DNA from: Chaetoderma sp. LZ-2023a
Lineage: Eukaryota; Mollusca; Caudofoveata; Chaetodermatida; Chaetodermatidae
NCBI GenBank assembly: GCA_034401795.1
Contig: CM067360.1
Location: forward strand, 119,142,279-119,206,278
Length of the DNA stretch: 64,000 nt
Direction: 5' to 3'
Below, in pieces: positions 32,321-42,739 of the stretch. How positions within the stretch are numbered: position 1 is the stretch's first letter; the number at the start of each line of letters is the position of its first letter. The notes beneath the pieces are model-generated. The model saw nothing but the letters and a program-made list of their open reading frames with translations. It ran no database searches and had not been told where the DNA came from. The position numbers and the translations under genes are program-made.

Positions 32321-33042
32321 GCCTCTCGGACTGCAGGTGACTCCGATTGACAGAATGTCGACGGCAATACGCTGGTAATTTGTAAACACAGAGCAAGATA
32401 CCATAAACACCAAACGTCAGTAAACAGCAGATTTCACAGTGAGACTTGATTTAATGAAATAGGGAGGCAGGGACGTATATGCACAAGGACACCGGTTGAC
32501 ACTATACATAGAATGCAAGGAAGAAGCCAGTAAAAGAACCTGATAAACGTAATGTTAAAGTGCTTAGGCAAGCCTATATGTAGTTAAATCAATGTGCTGA
32601 ATGAAGGCATACCATAGACATATTTAGTTACTTGTTCATCTCACCAGTGCCATATTACTCACCAATGTAGCCGCCCACCTACATAATCCGCGATCGCAAA
32701 CGTATCAGCAGCGTGAAATGGATCCTATTTCAATTAGCATTTATTAACTCACTTTTGTCTACATTGCAAAAAACAGTTGAACATAATACAGGGATCCAGA
32801 AATTCAAAGTTAACTGCTATGTGAGATAGATGTATCTAAAGTACTATGGGCGTCTGTGAGGCTCACATAACCGCTACACGCATGCCGATACACAGAGTTT
32901 GCTGGCAGATACCTGATTACACGGCATGATGGAACCTGTTTGCCATAATTTCACTCATTGTTTGCCTGTGACACGCGTATTCGGTCTCTTGGATATGTCA
33001 TGACACGCACATCGAGTGTCTTTATTGATATGCCCGAGTAAT
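32321..33042. other. Unassigned sequence between the two large elements
   Basis: No continuation of the integrase or of LINE-B, and no convincing ORF. It may be host DNA or deletion scar. I see no repeat shared with the rest of the window. Confidence 0.4.
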
Positions 33043-33446
33043 AATGGGTGGCGCTGGTCGCTATTGTTCTTTTCGTTGGAATGTGGTTTTAACCAATCAA
33101 AACGCTCCATTTCAGTCGCTATTGTTTGGAGAACAATGGCGCTCAGGGGCACATGCATTCTAGAGAACAATGACGACTATAACGCCACGTTTTCTCGATA
33201 ACAATGACGCACAGCCGCACGCGTAGATTCTCCCTCACTCTGGAATGTTCTATTATTTTGAATTAGTTAACCCTTAAAAGTTTAAAAGTTGTGTATTTTA
33301 CGCTTAAATGTAGTGGCGGCGTTTCCCCCTCCGTGGTTATCTACCGTTGTAAAAATAATAGAGTTTAAGAGTGATAATAGTAAAATAGTAGAGAGTGATA
33401 ATAGTAAAAAAATAGAGTTTAAGAGGTGGTCTGATAATGGAGGTGG

Positions 33447-33488
33447 TAGGAGGAGGAGGAGGAGGAGGAGGAGGAGGAGGAGGAGGAG
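33447..33488. repeat. (GGA)n microsatellite
   Basis: About 42 bp of GGA inside the left arm. A second tract of the same kind lies at 33896-33953. The matching (CCT)n tracts in the right arm are much shorter (43344-43361, 43747-43769). Confidence 0.95.
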
Positions 33489-33895
33489 GGAGTATGCGGC
33501 TGAGGAGGGGTGAGTAATTATGGACCGATATTGATGTATATTTTGAAAATAATTTGACTGTTTCGTCGGTAACGTTATTAATAAACTATTTTTGTTGTAT
33601 ATTTTGAAAACGTTTTGGCTTTTAACCGTCATTACGCGCAAATTGTTTTAAAATACTTATTATTGCATTTGCAATAACGTCAGTCATTTTAGATTTTGGG
33701 AACAGTGACGAAGTGTGCGATATCGGTGTTATTTTGAAAATGTTAACCCTTAAATGTTGTGTCTTTTACGTTTTAATGTAGCGGCGGTGCGCCACCCCCC
33801 CCCCCCCCCCCCATCCGTGCTTATCTACTGTTGTAAACTAATAAGAGAGTAATGTAAAAGAATAGAGTTTAAGAGGTGGTCTGATAACGGAGGTC

Positions 33896-33953
33896 ATAGG
33901 AGGAGGAGGAGGAGGAGGAGGAGGAGGAGGAGGATGAGGAGGAGGAGGAGGGA
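33896..33953. repeat. (GGA)n microsatellite, second tract
   Basis: About 58 bp of GGA with one GGATGA interruption, inside the left arm. Confidence 0.95.
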
Positions 33954-34375
33954 GTATGAGGAATTACGGTATTGATGTATATTTTGAAAATAATTTGACT
34001 GTTTCGTCGCTAACATTATTAGTAAACTGTAGAATATTTAGAGACTGCCTAAGCAACAGCTACCAGACAGATTAGCAACAAAATATTAAAAATAATCTTG
34101 TATTAATGGTATGTTCGGTTGGAATGGTAACCAAGACTTGGTGGTGATGGATTGGATTGTATCATGGGTTAAAAAGAAGTTAACCCTTTCACCGATGCAT
34201 TCCCTATATCTCATTTTCATCGATACCATAAAGGAAAACTGTTGAATATTTTGAAAATAATTTGACTGCCTATGTAAGTTGAGGCGGAATGCTATAGTAT
34301 TCCTCCTCAGTTGATATTGTTGGATGATTATGAGGGCGATGCTAGCGTACTTGTTTACAAGGTATGCACGATGTA

Positions 34376-34530
34376 CGAATATTTTGATAATTTGTTGCTG
34401 AATATTTTGATACTTTGAGTGGTAGCTGAATATTTTGATAATTTGTTGCTGAATATTATGATAATCGGTTGCTGAATATTTTGATTGGTTGCTGAATAAA
34501 TATATTGGTTGCTGAATATTTTGAAAACGA
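34376..34530 (+). repeat. Minisatellite of TGCTGAATATTTTGAT units
   Basis: About six or seven irregular copies of a 24-32 bp unit built on GTTGCTGAATATTTTGA, ending in a full TTTTGAAAACGATTTGAC arm motif. It appears to be a local amplification of the left half of the hairpin-arm motif. Confidence 0.7.
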
Positions 34531-34689
34531 TTTGACTGTGTAAATTGTAATTTCTTATTAGACGATGTTAGGTAAGAGAGAGGTGGTCTTATCCCAGCCA
34601 CCCTCTGCTCGGCATTGTTCTCCGCGCATAAGCGTGCCTTTATTCACCTGGTGGTCCTTTAAGAAAATGCAGGTGGTCGCTCAAAGAGG

Positions 34690-35148
34690 TGTCGCGAGGG
34701 ATGAGGAGGATGGCTGATGTATATGCTAGCGTATTTGCCGAGGCAACGTCTTGCGAAAATAATTGATTGTAAGCCGCTGGTGGTTTAGTCACCATTAACC
34801 TCCTCCTTGGTTTAAGTCATTTTAAAAATGGCAGTCATTTAATTATTACATTTTCAAAATTGTTATGGAAATGGTCATCGTTGATGATCGATGTTGTATA
34901 ATATTGTATAGATAGTTTTATCTACCATATGTATGTCTTTAAAGCGTCACTCATTTAATTATTACATTTTTAAAAATATGAACAAACTCCCAGTCATTTA
35001 ATTTTCAAAAAAAATCAGAGCGTTGCGTTACACGTGTTATAGTGATCTACGTTTTATAAATATGCCATGCTTTTGTGTCAGCCCACACATACCGTCATAA
35101 TGGCATTGTTAAAGGATTGCAGATTGCTAATGAGAAATTCAATATATA
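34690..35148 (+). repeat. AGTCATTTAATTATT repeat block
   Basis: The motif AGTCATTTAATTATTACATTTTCAAAA occurs in pairs about 150 bp apart at 34830/34980, again at 36845/36995, and at 38410/38555. Between members lie TATATAGATAGT-TATC palindromic bits. The first and second pairs flank the Tc1 insertion. No coding. Confidence 0.55.
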
Positions 35149-36797
35149 CACCTGTGCAAAAGTTAAGCACCACCCTATTTTTACGCACATGCGAGGGTAT
35201 ATTCATGTGCTATGAAGAAAGCAATAGCATACACATTTATGTACCCATCCATCTTAGTGCAAGAGGTAATAATGCAACTAGAGGAATGCTGATTATGATG
35301 GTGGGGAAACACTGTATGTTTTTGTTTGAACTTGAAAACGAGGCCTGAATATGGTTACGTTGACACAACTGACAACTATTGCCCTACAGTTGACACACGT
35401 GGCTAGATTGTCATTAATGGTGTCTGAAAACGAAGTTTAACATCTGTGCACGAGTTTGAGACTGTCATTATTAATACCGGGTATATCCACCTTGTGCCTG
35501 GATGACGGCCTGGACACGACGTCTCATGCTGGTCACCAACCGACTGATACGCCATTGTGGTATTCGTTGCCATTCAAGATGGAGTGCGTCTGTTAATTCC
35601 TGTAGTTTCTGCACAGGAGGATCCCTCCTTCTCACCATGTTTCCCAGAATGTCCCAGATATGCTCAATAGGGTTCATGTCAGGGCTCCTTGCTGGCCATG
35701 GTAGGGTTTCGATGGCATTCTGGCGGAGGTATTCATGCACAGCTCTAGCACGATGTGGTCGGGCGTTGTCATCCATGAATATAGGGTGGGTTCCAGGTGC
35801 ATGATTTACAAAATAAGGGACCACAACTCTATCCAGTATGGAATCTTGATATCTTTGTCCATTTAGTGTTCCAGGTACAGTCAACAGATCCAGCTTACAA
35901 TCGAATGAGATGCACCCCCCATATCATAACGGAACCTCCACCAAATGGAACTTCTTCCATGATGTTACGTTGGTCGTACGCCGTACTCCATACACGAGTT
36001 CGACCATCTGTGGCATGAAGCAGGAACCGACTTTCATCGGACCAGTGTACCCGTCTCCAGGATCTCATGTTCCAGTGTCTTCATTCGTTGCACCACCTCA
36101 GACGCTCCTCTTTGTGGTGTGCAGTGAGGAGAGGACGTCTGACAGGTCTCCTAGCTTTCATGCCAGCAGCATACAGTCTCCTTTTGACGGTAGACATTGA
36201 CACTCTATTGAGCGTTTCCCATTGCTGGCTGAGCACTCTGCTGTTGGTGAATGGAGATCTCCTAACAAGGCGTACTAGGGCTCGATCATCATGGGCTGTA
36301 GTCTTCTTCGGTCTTCCAGATCTAGGCCTGTCCTTCACCTCGTTAGTTTGCCCATGTTTTGCAATCAAACGACTGATTACAGTATGGTTAATGTTCAGCT
36401 GTCTGCCAATCTCTCTGCATGACATACCAGTGGTATGCATGCCTATGATTTGCCATTTCACACGATCACTTAACCTTCGTCTTGCCATAGCGGTTCACAA
36501 TCAAGAGCTAATTCTCTCTGTACAAATAAACCACGGTCATGAACACAAAATTCCTAATCTTGTCGCCTAAATCTGTATGAAATGTTCTACACCTCAAACT
36601 GGACTTTTACATAACTGAACACGTGTGCTGTTTCCCGCCACGCGCGGACATCAAGCGGCGTGAAGTCATGCATGCATGTGCATTTCGTACTTGGAATTAT
36701 GTCAGCTAACGCGGGGACAAAAAGTATGGCAGCCTAGTTGTACCATCATGTTTCTACGTTCTATTGTTTTTGCTGGTGCTTAACTTTTGCACAGGTG
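35149..36797 (-). mobile_element. Tc1-type transposon
   Basis: About 1.65 kb bounded by inverted repeats beginning CACCTGTGCAAAAGTTAAG, with TA on both sides as the target duplication. Length, terminal repeats and the DD34E-type transposase inside agree with Tc1/mariner. It sits inside the large TIR element and so came later. Confidence 0.9.
35471..36488 (-). pseudogene. Tc1-like transposase
   Basis: About 340 codons. It starts MARRRLSDRVKWQIIGMH at 36488 with a paired-type helix-turn-helix (SCREIGRQLNINHTVISRL), then a basic GRPKKTT linker. After WCNE a TGA (36081-36083) interrupts; the frame goes on to VHWSDESRFLL with the first catalytic Asp. An inserted base near 35930, in the IWGG region, shifts the frame. 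The last part (35471-35884) has FMDDNARPHRA with the second Asp and SPDMNPIEHIWD with the Glu, spaced as in DD34E enzymes. Cut-and-paste transposition would have been its role; two breaks make it inactive. Confidence 0.9.
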
Positions 36798-37230
36798 TAT
36801 ATATACTTTTATCTTACGTATTTAAGGCGATTCTTTAAAGTTGAAGTCATTTAATTATTAAAATTTCAAAAAATGAGCAAAATGTGTTCCCCAGTCATTT
36901 CATTTTCAAAAGTCAGACACGTACACAGTAATTTTTCCTATGCTATTATATAGATAGTGTTATCTATCGTATTTATGTCTCTAAAATGGCAGTCATTTAA
37001 TTATTAATTTTCAAAAATATGGACAAAATGCATTCCTAGTCAATGGCAATGCATTAATCGACCTCGAACAATAGCGTACAGATGCCCATTTAGAACAGTA
37101 GCGTCCATCGAACACGAGGTTTGTTGTGTGTAAAATCTTTATTACATTATTTTTTTTTTTTTGAACAGATAAAGAGTTCTCTTTCGAATGATTTGTGGGC
37201 CCTGAGCAGGGCCATGTTTTGAAATAGGTC
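36798..37230 (+). repeat. AGTCATTTAATTATT repeat block, second copy
   Basis: It matches the stretch before the Tc1 insertion (paired motifs at 36845 and 36995 with TATATAGATAGTGTTATC between). No gene until the zinc-finger ORF. A poly-T run at 37151-37162 follows an ATTACATTATT stretch, on the minus strand AATAATGTAATAAA-like, possibly a polyadenylation signal downstream of that ORF. Confidence 0.5.
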
Positions 37231-37539
37231 TCAGTCTTCGCAGATCCGCACAGGCATGGTTGTCAGTTTGGTAACAAACTGCGTCATGTTTGCTTTTTGT
37301 ATATCAGTCGGTGTATCACCGATTACAGGACACCCATGCGGATACTGTTTGATTGGTAATAGACAATAGCCCTCCTTGCAGGTGTACACCATCTCTTTAG
37401 GTACTGTTTTCTTGATCATATGCCTACAAACCCTCTCATGTTTCGACCGTCGGCATATGGTGTCGCGGATGTCGATGGAACACTAATGACACCGCACATA
37501 CCCAGTGTCTGATCCATCAAAGTTTGTACTGCTGGCCAT
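37231..37539 (-). pseudogene. Small zinc-finger ORF, one nonsense codon
   Basis: 102 codons from ATG 37539 (MASSTNFDGSDTGYVRCH) to 37231. A CX2C at residues 17-20 and HX3C at 34-38 make a CCHC-type finger; a TAG falls between the first two Cys, at residue 19. Downstream of the finger the frame is open for 62 codons and ends TTMPVRICED. A TATAAAT box lies about 35 bp upstream on the minus strand. Likely a DNA-binding protein of the large element; partner unknown. A possible AATAAA lies just downstream. Confidence 0.55.
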
Positions 37540-37625
37540 TTTAGGCAAATGTACATTAACATTTACATTTATACCACATCGCTCTACTACAAAAAGAAAT
37601 ATAAGGAATATCACTTGAGGTGAAA
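37540..37625 (-). promoter_or_regulatory. TATA-type promoter of the zinc-finger ORF
   Basis: On the minus strand: TGTAGTAGAGCGATG, then GGTATAAATG, then about 28 bases, then ATG 37539. The same segment is duplicated at 38046-38130. Confidence 0.6.
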
Positions 37626-37639
37626 TCTGAGTGCCTAAG

Positions 37640-38045
37640 GCTACCTAACTACTCTGCAGTTACACGTCCAACCACTTAAAGATGTTTAAACTGGAATCAG
37701 AAAATGGATTGAATTTGTACCGTTTATAGGAATATATGTACTGCGGCCGCAAATCCACAACAGGCGGACCGCATGCATCCGCACATGTATGCATAGATTT
37801 CGGTGTGTATGCGTGTTCAGGCATGTACATATACTTGTTGCCATCCACAACATGTGCCCACAAATCTGCATCATGCGCCCGCAATCCACAACATGCGCCC
37901 GCAATCCGCAACACGAGCCCGCAAATCCGCAACATGCGCCTTCATGCGGCCGCACATGTACGCATGCATTTTGGCGTGTATGCGTGTTCAGACATGTGCA
38001 TATAGTTGTTGCCATCCGCAACACGTGCCCACAAATCCACAACAC
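37640..38045 (-). repeat. Minisatellite of 20-21 bp GC-rich units, first array
   Basis: Units of the type AATCCGCAACATGCGCCCGC, in irregular order with two copies of a longer spacer carrying CATGTAC-GCATGCATTT-GGCGTGTATGCGTGTTCAG. The flank 37640-37745 is repeated at 40478-40580 before the larger array. Read on the minus strand the array stays open in several frames (MRICG, CCGLRAH patterns) because the unit is near a multiple of three. Confidence 0.8.
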
Positions 38046-38130
38046 ATTTTAGCCGAATGTACATTAACATTTACATTTATACTACATCGCTCTACTACAA
38101 AAAAATGTAAGGAATATCGCGTGAGATGAC
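38046..38130 (-). promoter_or_regulatory. Duplicate of the zinc-finger promoter, now facing the minisatellite
   Basis: AGTATAAATGTAAATG and flanks match 37540-37625 at about 90%. The start-codon position keeps AAAATG, but the next bases are minisatellite (TGTTGTGG), giving a short 18-codon frame. Confidence 0.6.
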
Positions 38131-39385
38131 TATCGTCCTATCAAAAACGGTCGCGTACTGGCCTCCATTTAATGACACATACATGCAGGCGAAATTCTTG
38201 GATATGTTCACGGGCTAGATGCGATGGATCAGTTTGTTAAATGGTGAGCATAAAAATCTGTGCGCGTTAAAAAAGTATCCAGGGAAATATGTTTTCTCTG
38301 ACCCCTCGTTATTGTGCATAAAGCATCTATGATTCGCTTTTAATCCTTCAATTTGTATGCAAATGCATTAACCTTCATCTAAAACCCTCACACATGAAAC
38401 TAAGCGGCTTCCTACCAGTCATTACATTTTTTTAAAAGAGAGCAAAGCACATCTCCATGCGGGTAATATATAGTTAAGCCAAGCGATGTTGTATGCAAAA
38501 TATTATATAGATAATAATCATGCATCTCGTATTTAAGGAGTGCTCTTTAAAGCGGCAGTCATTTAATTATTAAATTTTAAAAACTGTTATAAAAATAGTG
38601 GGAACAATGTCCACCGTCGTCATCGTTGACGAATAATGACGAGCACCCTTGTATCGTTTAACGTATTAGGTGGTCGATGCTGTCCCTCGTGGTTGTAGTA
38701 AAAAAGTATTTTGAAACTAAGCGGAATCGTGGCTTCCTATGTCAAATTGTCGCATTGAACAGCACTTTTTTAAGAGTTTGTGTGCACGAAGGCACTAGTG
38801 CAAATTGTAGCTTCCTATGTCAAATTAGTATCAAAACTATTCGCTTAAACTACCAATGCGCCATGATTTAGGTTTGAAGAATCAGAAAATAACATCCCTG
38901 GAATGAGTGTAGAGGAGGTCGCATAACTGAGGTCGAACGAGTGAGGAGGAGGAGGGATGAGGTATGCTAGCGTGGTGCAGCCTGGCACGAGGGATGAGGT
39001 ATACGATCATACTTGTTTACAAGGCCGGCAATGTGCTTTGTACGAATATTTGGAATACAATTTGACTGCGGTGTTAGCAACAACATTCTATCAAATCATT
39101 TCCATGATATTTAGTGAATATTTTGAAAATAATTTGACTGTCTGCATCAACTTTTGCTCAAATCGTTTCCATAATATTTTGCTGGGAAATAGATCCCTGG
39201 AATGTCTGAAACACCTCGCCAGTCAGCCAGTTAAAGGTAATAAAACTAGGAAAAATTACCATGTTCAGGTACACACAGTATGAATGCATTATGAGTACCT
39301 AGTCAATGAGACCCCCGACAACAAAAATAATATAGTTGGCTAACCATTGTCTAGACATTACTGCCGCAACCACCTACTACCAATA
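38131..39385. other. Interior of the large element, repeats only
   Basis: Contains the third AGTCATTTAATTATT pair (38410, 38555), a hairpin-family relative at about 38700-38850 (TATTTTGAAACTAAG facing CTTCC..TTAGTATCAAAACTATTC), and two TTTTGAAAATAATTTGAC-type motifs at 39045-39145. Blocks ATGCTAGCGT and ACTTGTTTACAAGG recur from 34330-34740. No gene seen. Confidence 0.5.
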
Positions 39386-39560
39386 CCGACCATCATCACC
39401 ATCACCACCACCATCACCATCACCACCATCACCATCCCTCTATAACCATCAGCACCACTACCCACTAAGCATGAACACCCACCAACATCATCCATCACAA
39501 CACCTATTTCCACCAACCGCCAACCCCACTGCCACCACCACCACCACCACCAACAACAGC
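39386..39560. repeat. CAC/CAT low-complexity tract
   Basis: ACCATCACCACC-type sequence at 39388-39440 and (CCA)n at 39530-39552. The 115-codon frame across it is Pro/Ser/His low complexity and unlikely to be a gene. Confidence 0.7.
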
Positions 39561-39730
39561 ATCAGCACTCGGATTTGTATATCGATGGATGTGGGGGACC
39601 TGCTGGGCAGCTACAATCATCAAATCAACACAAGCATAAAGAACCAATGTTTTATTTGTATCCATAGTTTTACATTGAAGTAAATATTACATATGATAAA
39701 ACGTATAGTTGCTGTAGTATAAACAAATAG

Positions 39731-40414
39731 TCAATGTTCTGGAGATCCATTTATCGATGACTGATTCCTTATGCGGATTTGCGGCTGGATGTTGCGGATT
39801 TGCGGGCACATGATGCGGGCGTCAGAATCATCATCATTATCCTCAGCATCTAGATGGGTCCTTATGTACTTCTTGATCAGAAACTTTCTTTTTCGAAAAG
39901 CTGAGAAGACTGCTTCATCGTTTGCGTACCCCTCATCGATAAAATCTTTAATTTCCTGACAAATTATTTTAATGAGCGTAGAGTTCTGTAATCTTCTCCA
40001 CTAGAACATTATGTCTATACACTTTGTAACTAAAGCATCAGCATATACGGAAATAGGCACATTGCCTACACCATTTGGGTCTGTGTCCACTTCACCATCC
40101 TCATCTTCTAAACCTGATTGTTCAGCGTCTAAGACCTGCTTAATATTTTGGAATATGGTAAATAGTTCCTCATTGCCTATGTCTTCTTTTTCATCTTCAC
40201 CTTCATCTTCACTCTCAGACTCCGCTGAGTCATCACTGTCTTCACTCTGCGACTCCGCTGGCTCATCATCTTCACTCTTCATCTCCGTCATTTCTTCATC
40301 TTCACTGTCTAGATTTGTGCTATCTTCATCGTTTTGGAATCGGATCTTATGCCGCTTCAGGTCATTTGACCTATTAAAAGTTGAACCACATTCAAATCAT
40401 TTATGTCTCGGCAT
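39731..40414 (-). pseudogene. Zinc-finger and acidic-domain protein, two nonsense codons
   Basis: About 227 codons on the minus strand from ATG 40414 (MPRHK). Codon 6 is TGA, exactly where the first Cys of a C2H2 finger would stand before FECGSTFNRSNDLKRH, so Cys to stop is the simplest reading. Then a long Glu/Asp/Ser region (residues about 35-80) and a helical part ending KCIDIMF; TAG at 40001-40003 is read through in frame into RKRKFLIKKYIRTH and a second acidic patch. The last codons run into a short piece of the minisatellite. Plausibly a regulator encoded by the large element. I recall uncharacterised ORFs of similar layout in cnidarian genomes. Confidence 0.6.
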
Positions 40415-40477
40415 ATTGATTATAGGATAAATCTAGCAAGTATTCAAGTCACAAGGTTCTTCAAAGAAATCTGACTG

Positions 40478-41165
40478 CCTAACTACTCTGCAGTTACACG
40501 TCCAACCACTTTGCCGTGTTTAAACTGGAATGAGAAAAGGGATTGAATTTGTACCATTTATAGGATTATATGTACTGCGCCCGCAATACGCATCATGCGC
40601 CCGCACTCCACAACATGCACCCGCAAATCCGCACATGCGACCCGCATGCAGCCGCACATTTGTGCATGCATTTTGGCGTGTATGCATGTTCAGGCATGTA
40701 CACACACTTGGTACCATCCGCAACACACACCCGCAAATCCGCATCATGTGCCTGCAAATCCGCAACAAACGCCCACAAATCCGCATCATGCGCCCGCAAT
40801 CCGCAACATATGCCCGCAATCTGCATCATGCACCCGCAATCCGCAACATACGCCTGCAAATCCGCAAATGCGGCCTGCATGCGGCCGCACATGTTTGCAT
40901 GCATTTTGGCGTGTGTGCATGTTCAGGCATGTACACACACTTGGTTCCATCCGCAACACACACCCGCAAATCCGCATCATGCGCCCGCAAATCCGCAACA
41001 TCCACCCGCAAATTCGCATCATGCGCCCGCAATCCACAACATATGCCCGCAAATCTGCATCATGCGCCCGCAATCCGTAACATATGCCCACAAATCCGCA
41101 TCATGCGCCCGCAATCCGCAACATATTCCCGCAAATTCACAACATGCGGACCGCATGCATTCGCA
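40478..41165 (-). repeat. Minisatellite of 20-21 bp units, main array
   Basis: Over 20 units alternating AATCCGCATCATGCGCCCGC and AATCCGCAACATATGCCCGC, with two copies of the GGCGTGT-TGCATGTTCAGGCATGTAC spacer at about 40675 and 40910. The left flank to 40580 duplicates 37640-37745. Frames up to 241 codons on both strands are products of the repeat and should not be annotated as proteins. Confidence 0.85.
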
Positions 41166-41256
41166 CATGTACGTATACATTTTAGACAGCAGAGCCTGTC
41201 ATTCCGATGAACAATTTTCAAAAAGTCTTCTGCCGCACGCATGCGCACACTGCGGC

Positions 41257-41930
41257 ACGCACGCACCTACGCACAAGGGCCCAACGTATAACTAGCAGTA
41301 TCACGTATTAGCATGTGTGCATACGATCGTGATCTATATTACACCCTCATGACATACCCTCTCCAACCTATACACCATTTTTCAGACACCGCGCTCTCAC
41401 ACATTACGACCACAATGTCTAGACAAATGGATAGCTGTCAGAGGCAGTCGTTCCGATTATACATTTTCAAAGATAGTCTTCTCTAGGGCTGCAAGTATGA
41501 ATATGAAGAAATTCGCCATGGGTTGTCGGGTGGGTGGGTGTTGGTGGTGGGGCTAATGCCTGGTGTTGGGTGTAGGTCGTAGTGTTGCATGCACGCACCT
41601 ACGCACAAGGGCAAATGTATAATGAGCAGTATCGCGCATATTAGCATGTGTGCATACGAGCGAGACCTTTATTAAATCCTCATTGACATACCCTCTCCAA
41701 CCTATATGCCATTTGTTCAAACACAGAGCTCTCACACATTCCGACCACAATGTCTAGATACATGGATAGCTGTCAGAGTCATTCCAGTGATACATTTTCA
41801 AAAATGGTCTTCTATAAGGCTGGAAGTATGAATATGAAGAAATTCGCTATGGGTTGGCGGGTGCGTGGGTGGTGGTGGTGGTGGGGTTAATGCATGGTGT
41901 TGGGTGTAGGTCGTAGTGGTGGTGGTGGTG
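41257..41930 (+). repeat. Tandem duplication, ~330 bp unit
   Basis: 41257-41587 and 41588-41930 match at about 80-85%: CGCACGCACCTACGCACAAGGGC, CATACCCTCTCCAACCTATA, CACAATGTCTAGA, TGTCAGAG, ATTTTCAAA-ATAGTCTTCT, then a GGTGGTGGGG tract. Each copy includes the TTCAAAAATAGTCTTCTCT block of the GACTGGCTC family. A third partial block lies at 42000-42060. Confidence 0.8.
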
Positions 41931-42060
41931 GGTGTTGGTGATGATGATGGTGGTTGGTGGGGGGTGTTTGCCGGCGCAATGACTAGACAAATGGATAACC
42001 TGCAGTGCCAGGCATTCCGATGATAAATTTTCAAAAATAGTCTTCTCTTGTACTATGATG

Positions 42061-42739
42061 AAGAAAATGGACATTTTCTTGAAGAAATTCGAGGGTTAAA
42101 AGGGTTAAGAAAGTATCTAGCGTCCATGTAATGGTGCAACACGAGGTGGTCGCTTAGGGCAGGACTGAATTATATAGTAAAAACATGGTTATAACATATC
42201 ACTGCTCTGTAGCCACAAGGATATATGTATATTTGTAGCAAACGGCCATCTATGATTATGCTACTATGCTTGTAATGTTGCTCTTAATTGTCGTATCTTT
42301 AAGCGACAGTAAACGGCAATAGCCGGTGAGTGGGTGCAGGCGTTATTATCAATTTTTTACAAACTCTCGGTTAGGACATTGTACTATCTTGTGCTTAGAA
42401 CGAGACGTGAGGTACTAACAAGTTCTTTCATTATTAACACAAGGTATGTTTGTATCTCGATTCAAGATCGATCTCACGGCTATTCAAGCCGTATGGATAA
42501 ATTAAAACCATACGCACTAAATAATCTTTTTAGCATAAGTACGCTAGACATACAATTCTATAAACACATGGAACCCTCAGAGACATAATGACCACATGTT
42601 AACCATCGTGCAACATCTAAAACGACTGACGTTATTGCAAAGTATTTAAAAACAATTTGTGCGTAATGACGGTTAAAAGTCAATACGTCTTCAAAATATT
42701 CAACAAAAATACTTTACTAATAAATTAAAGTTAGCAACG
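42061..42739. other. Inner flank of the right arm
   Basis: Mostly unassigned. From 42600 a block resembling 43540-43650 appears (AAAACGACTGACGTTATTGC, GCGTAATGACGGTTAAAAG), a partial duplicate of arm sequence. An 84-codon frame at 42334-42588 has no recognisable content. Confidence 0.45.

Larger units (their letters stand above)
33043..34275 (+). repeat. Left inverted arm of the large element
   Basis: Landmarks in order: CGCTATTGTTCTTTTCG, GGCGCTCAGGGG, TGGAATGTTCTATTATTTTG, a (GGA)n tract, TTTTGAAAATAATTTGAC, a poly-C run at about 33795-33812, a second (GGA)n and a GACTTGGTGGTGATGG block. All recur in reverse order on the minus strand at 42740-44171. The 119-codon and 74-codon frames over it are repeat artefacts. 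Confidence 0.8.

Noticed and set aside
33282..33641. 119-codon frame with poly-Leu
   Set aside because: (GGA)n read on the minus strand inside the TIR arm; the same frame on the right arm mirrors it.
35502..36570. Plus-strand frames of 73-167 codons
   Set aside because: Shadows of the minus-strand Tc1 transposase.
37660..38129. 89-119 codon frames on both strands
   Set aside because: Same minisatellite.
39336..39683. 115-codon Pro/Ser/His frame
   Set aside because: CAC/CAT low complexity; no domain.
40478..41165. CRISPR array
   Set aside because: Short repeats occur, but without unique spacers of constant length, in animal DNA; the units are head-to-tail minisatellite.
40530..41295. 226- and 241-codon plus-strand frames rich in His, Ala, Cys
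   Set aside because: The 20-21 bp minisatellite lacks stops; no start context or domain.
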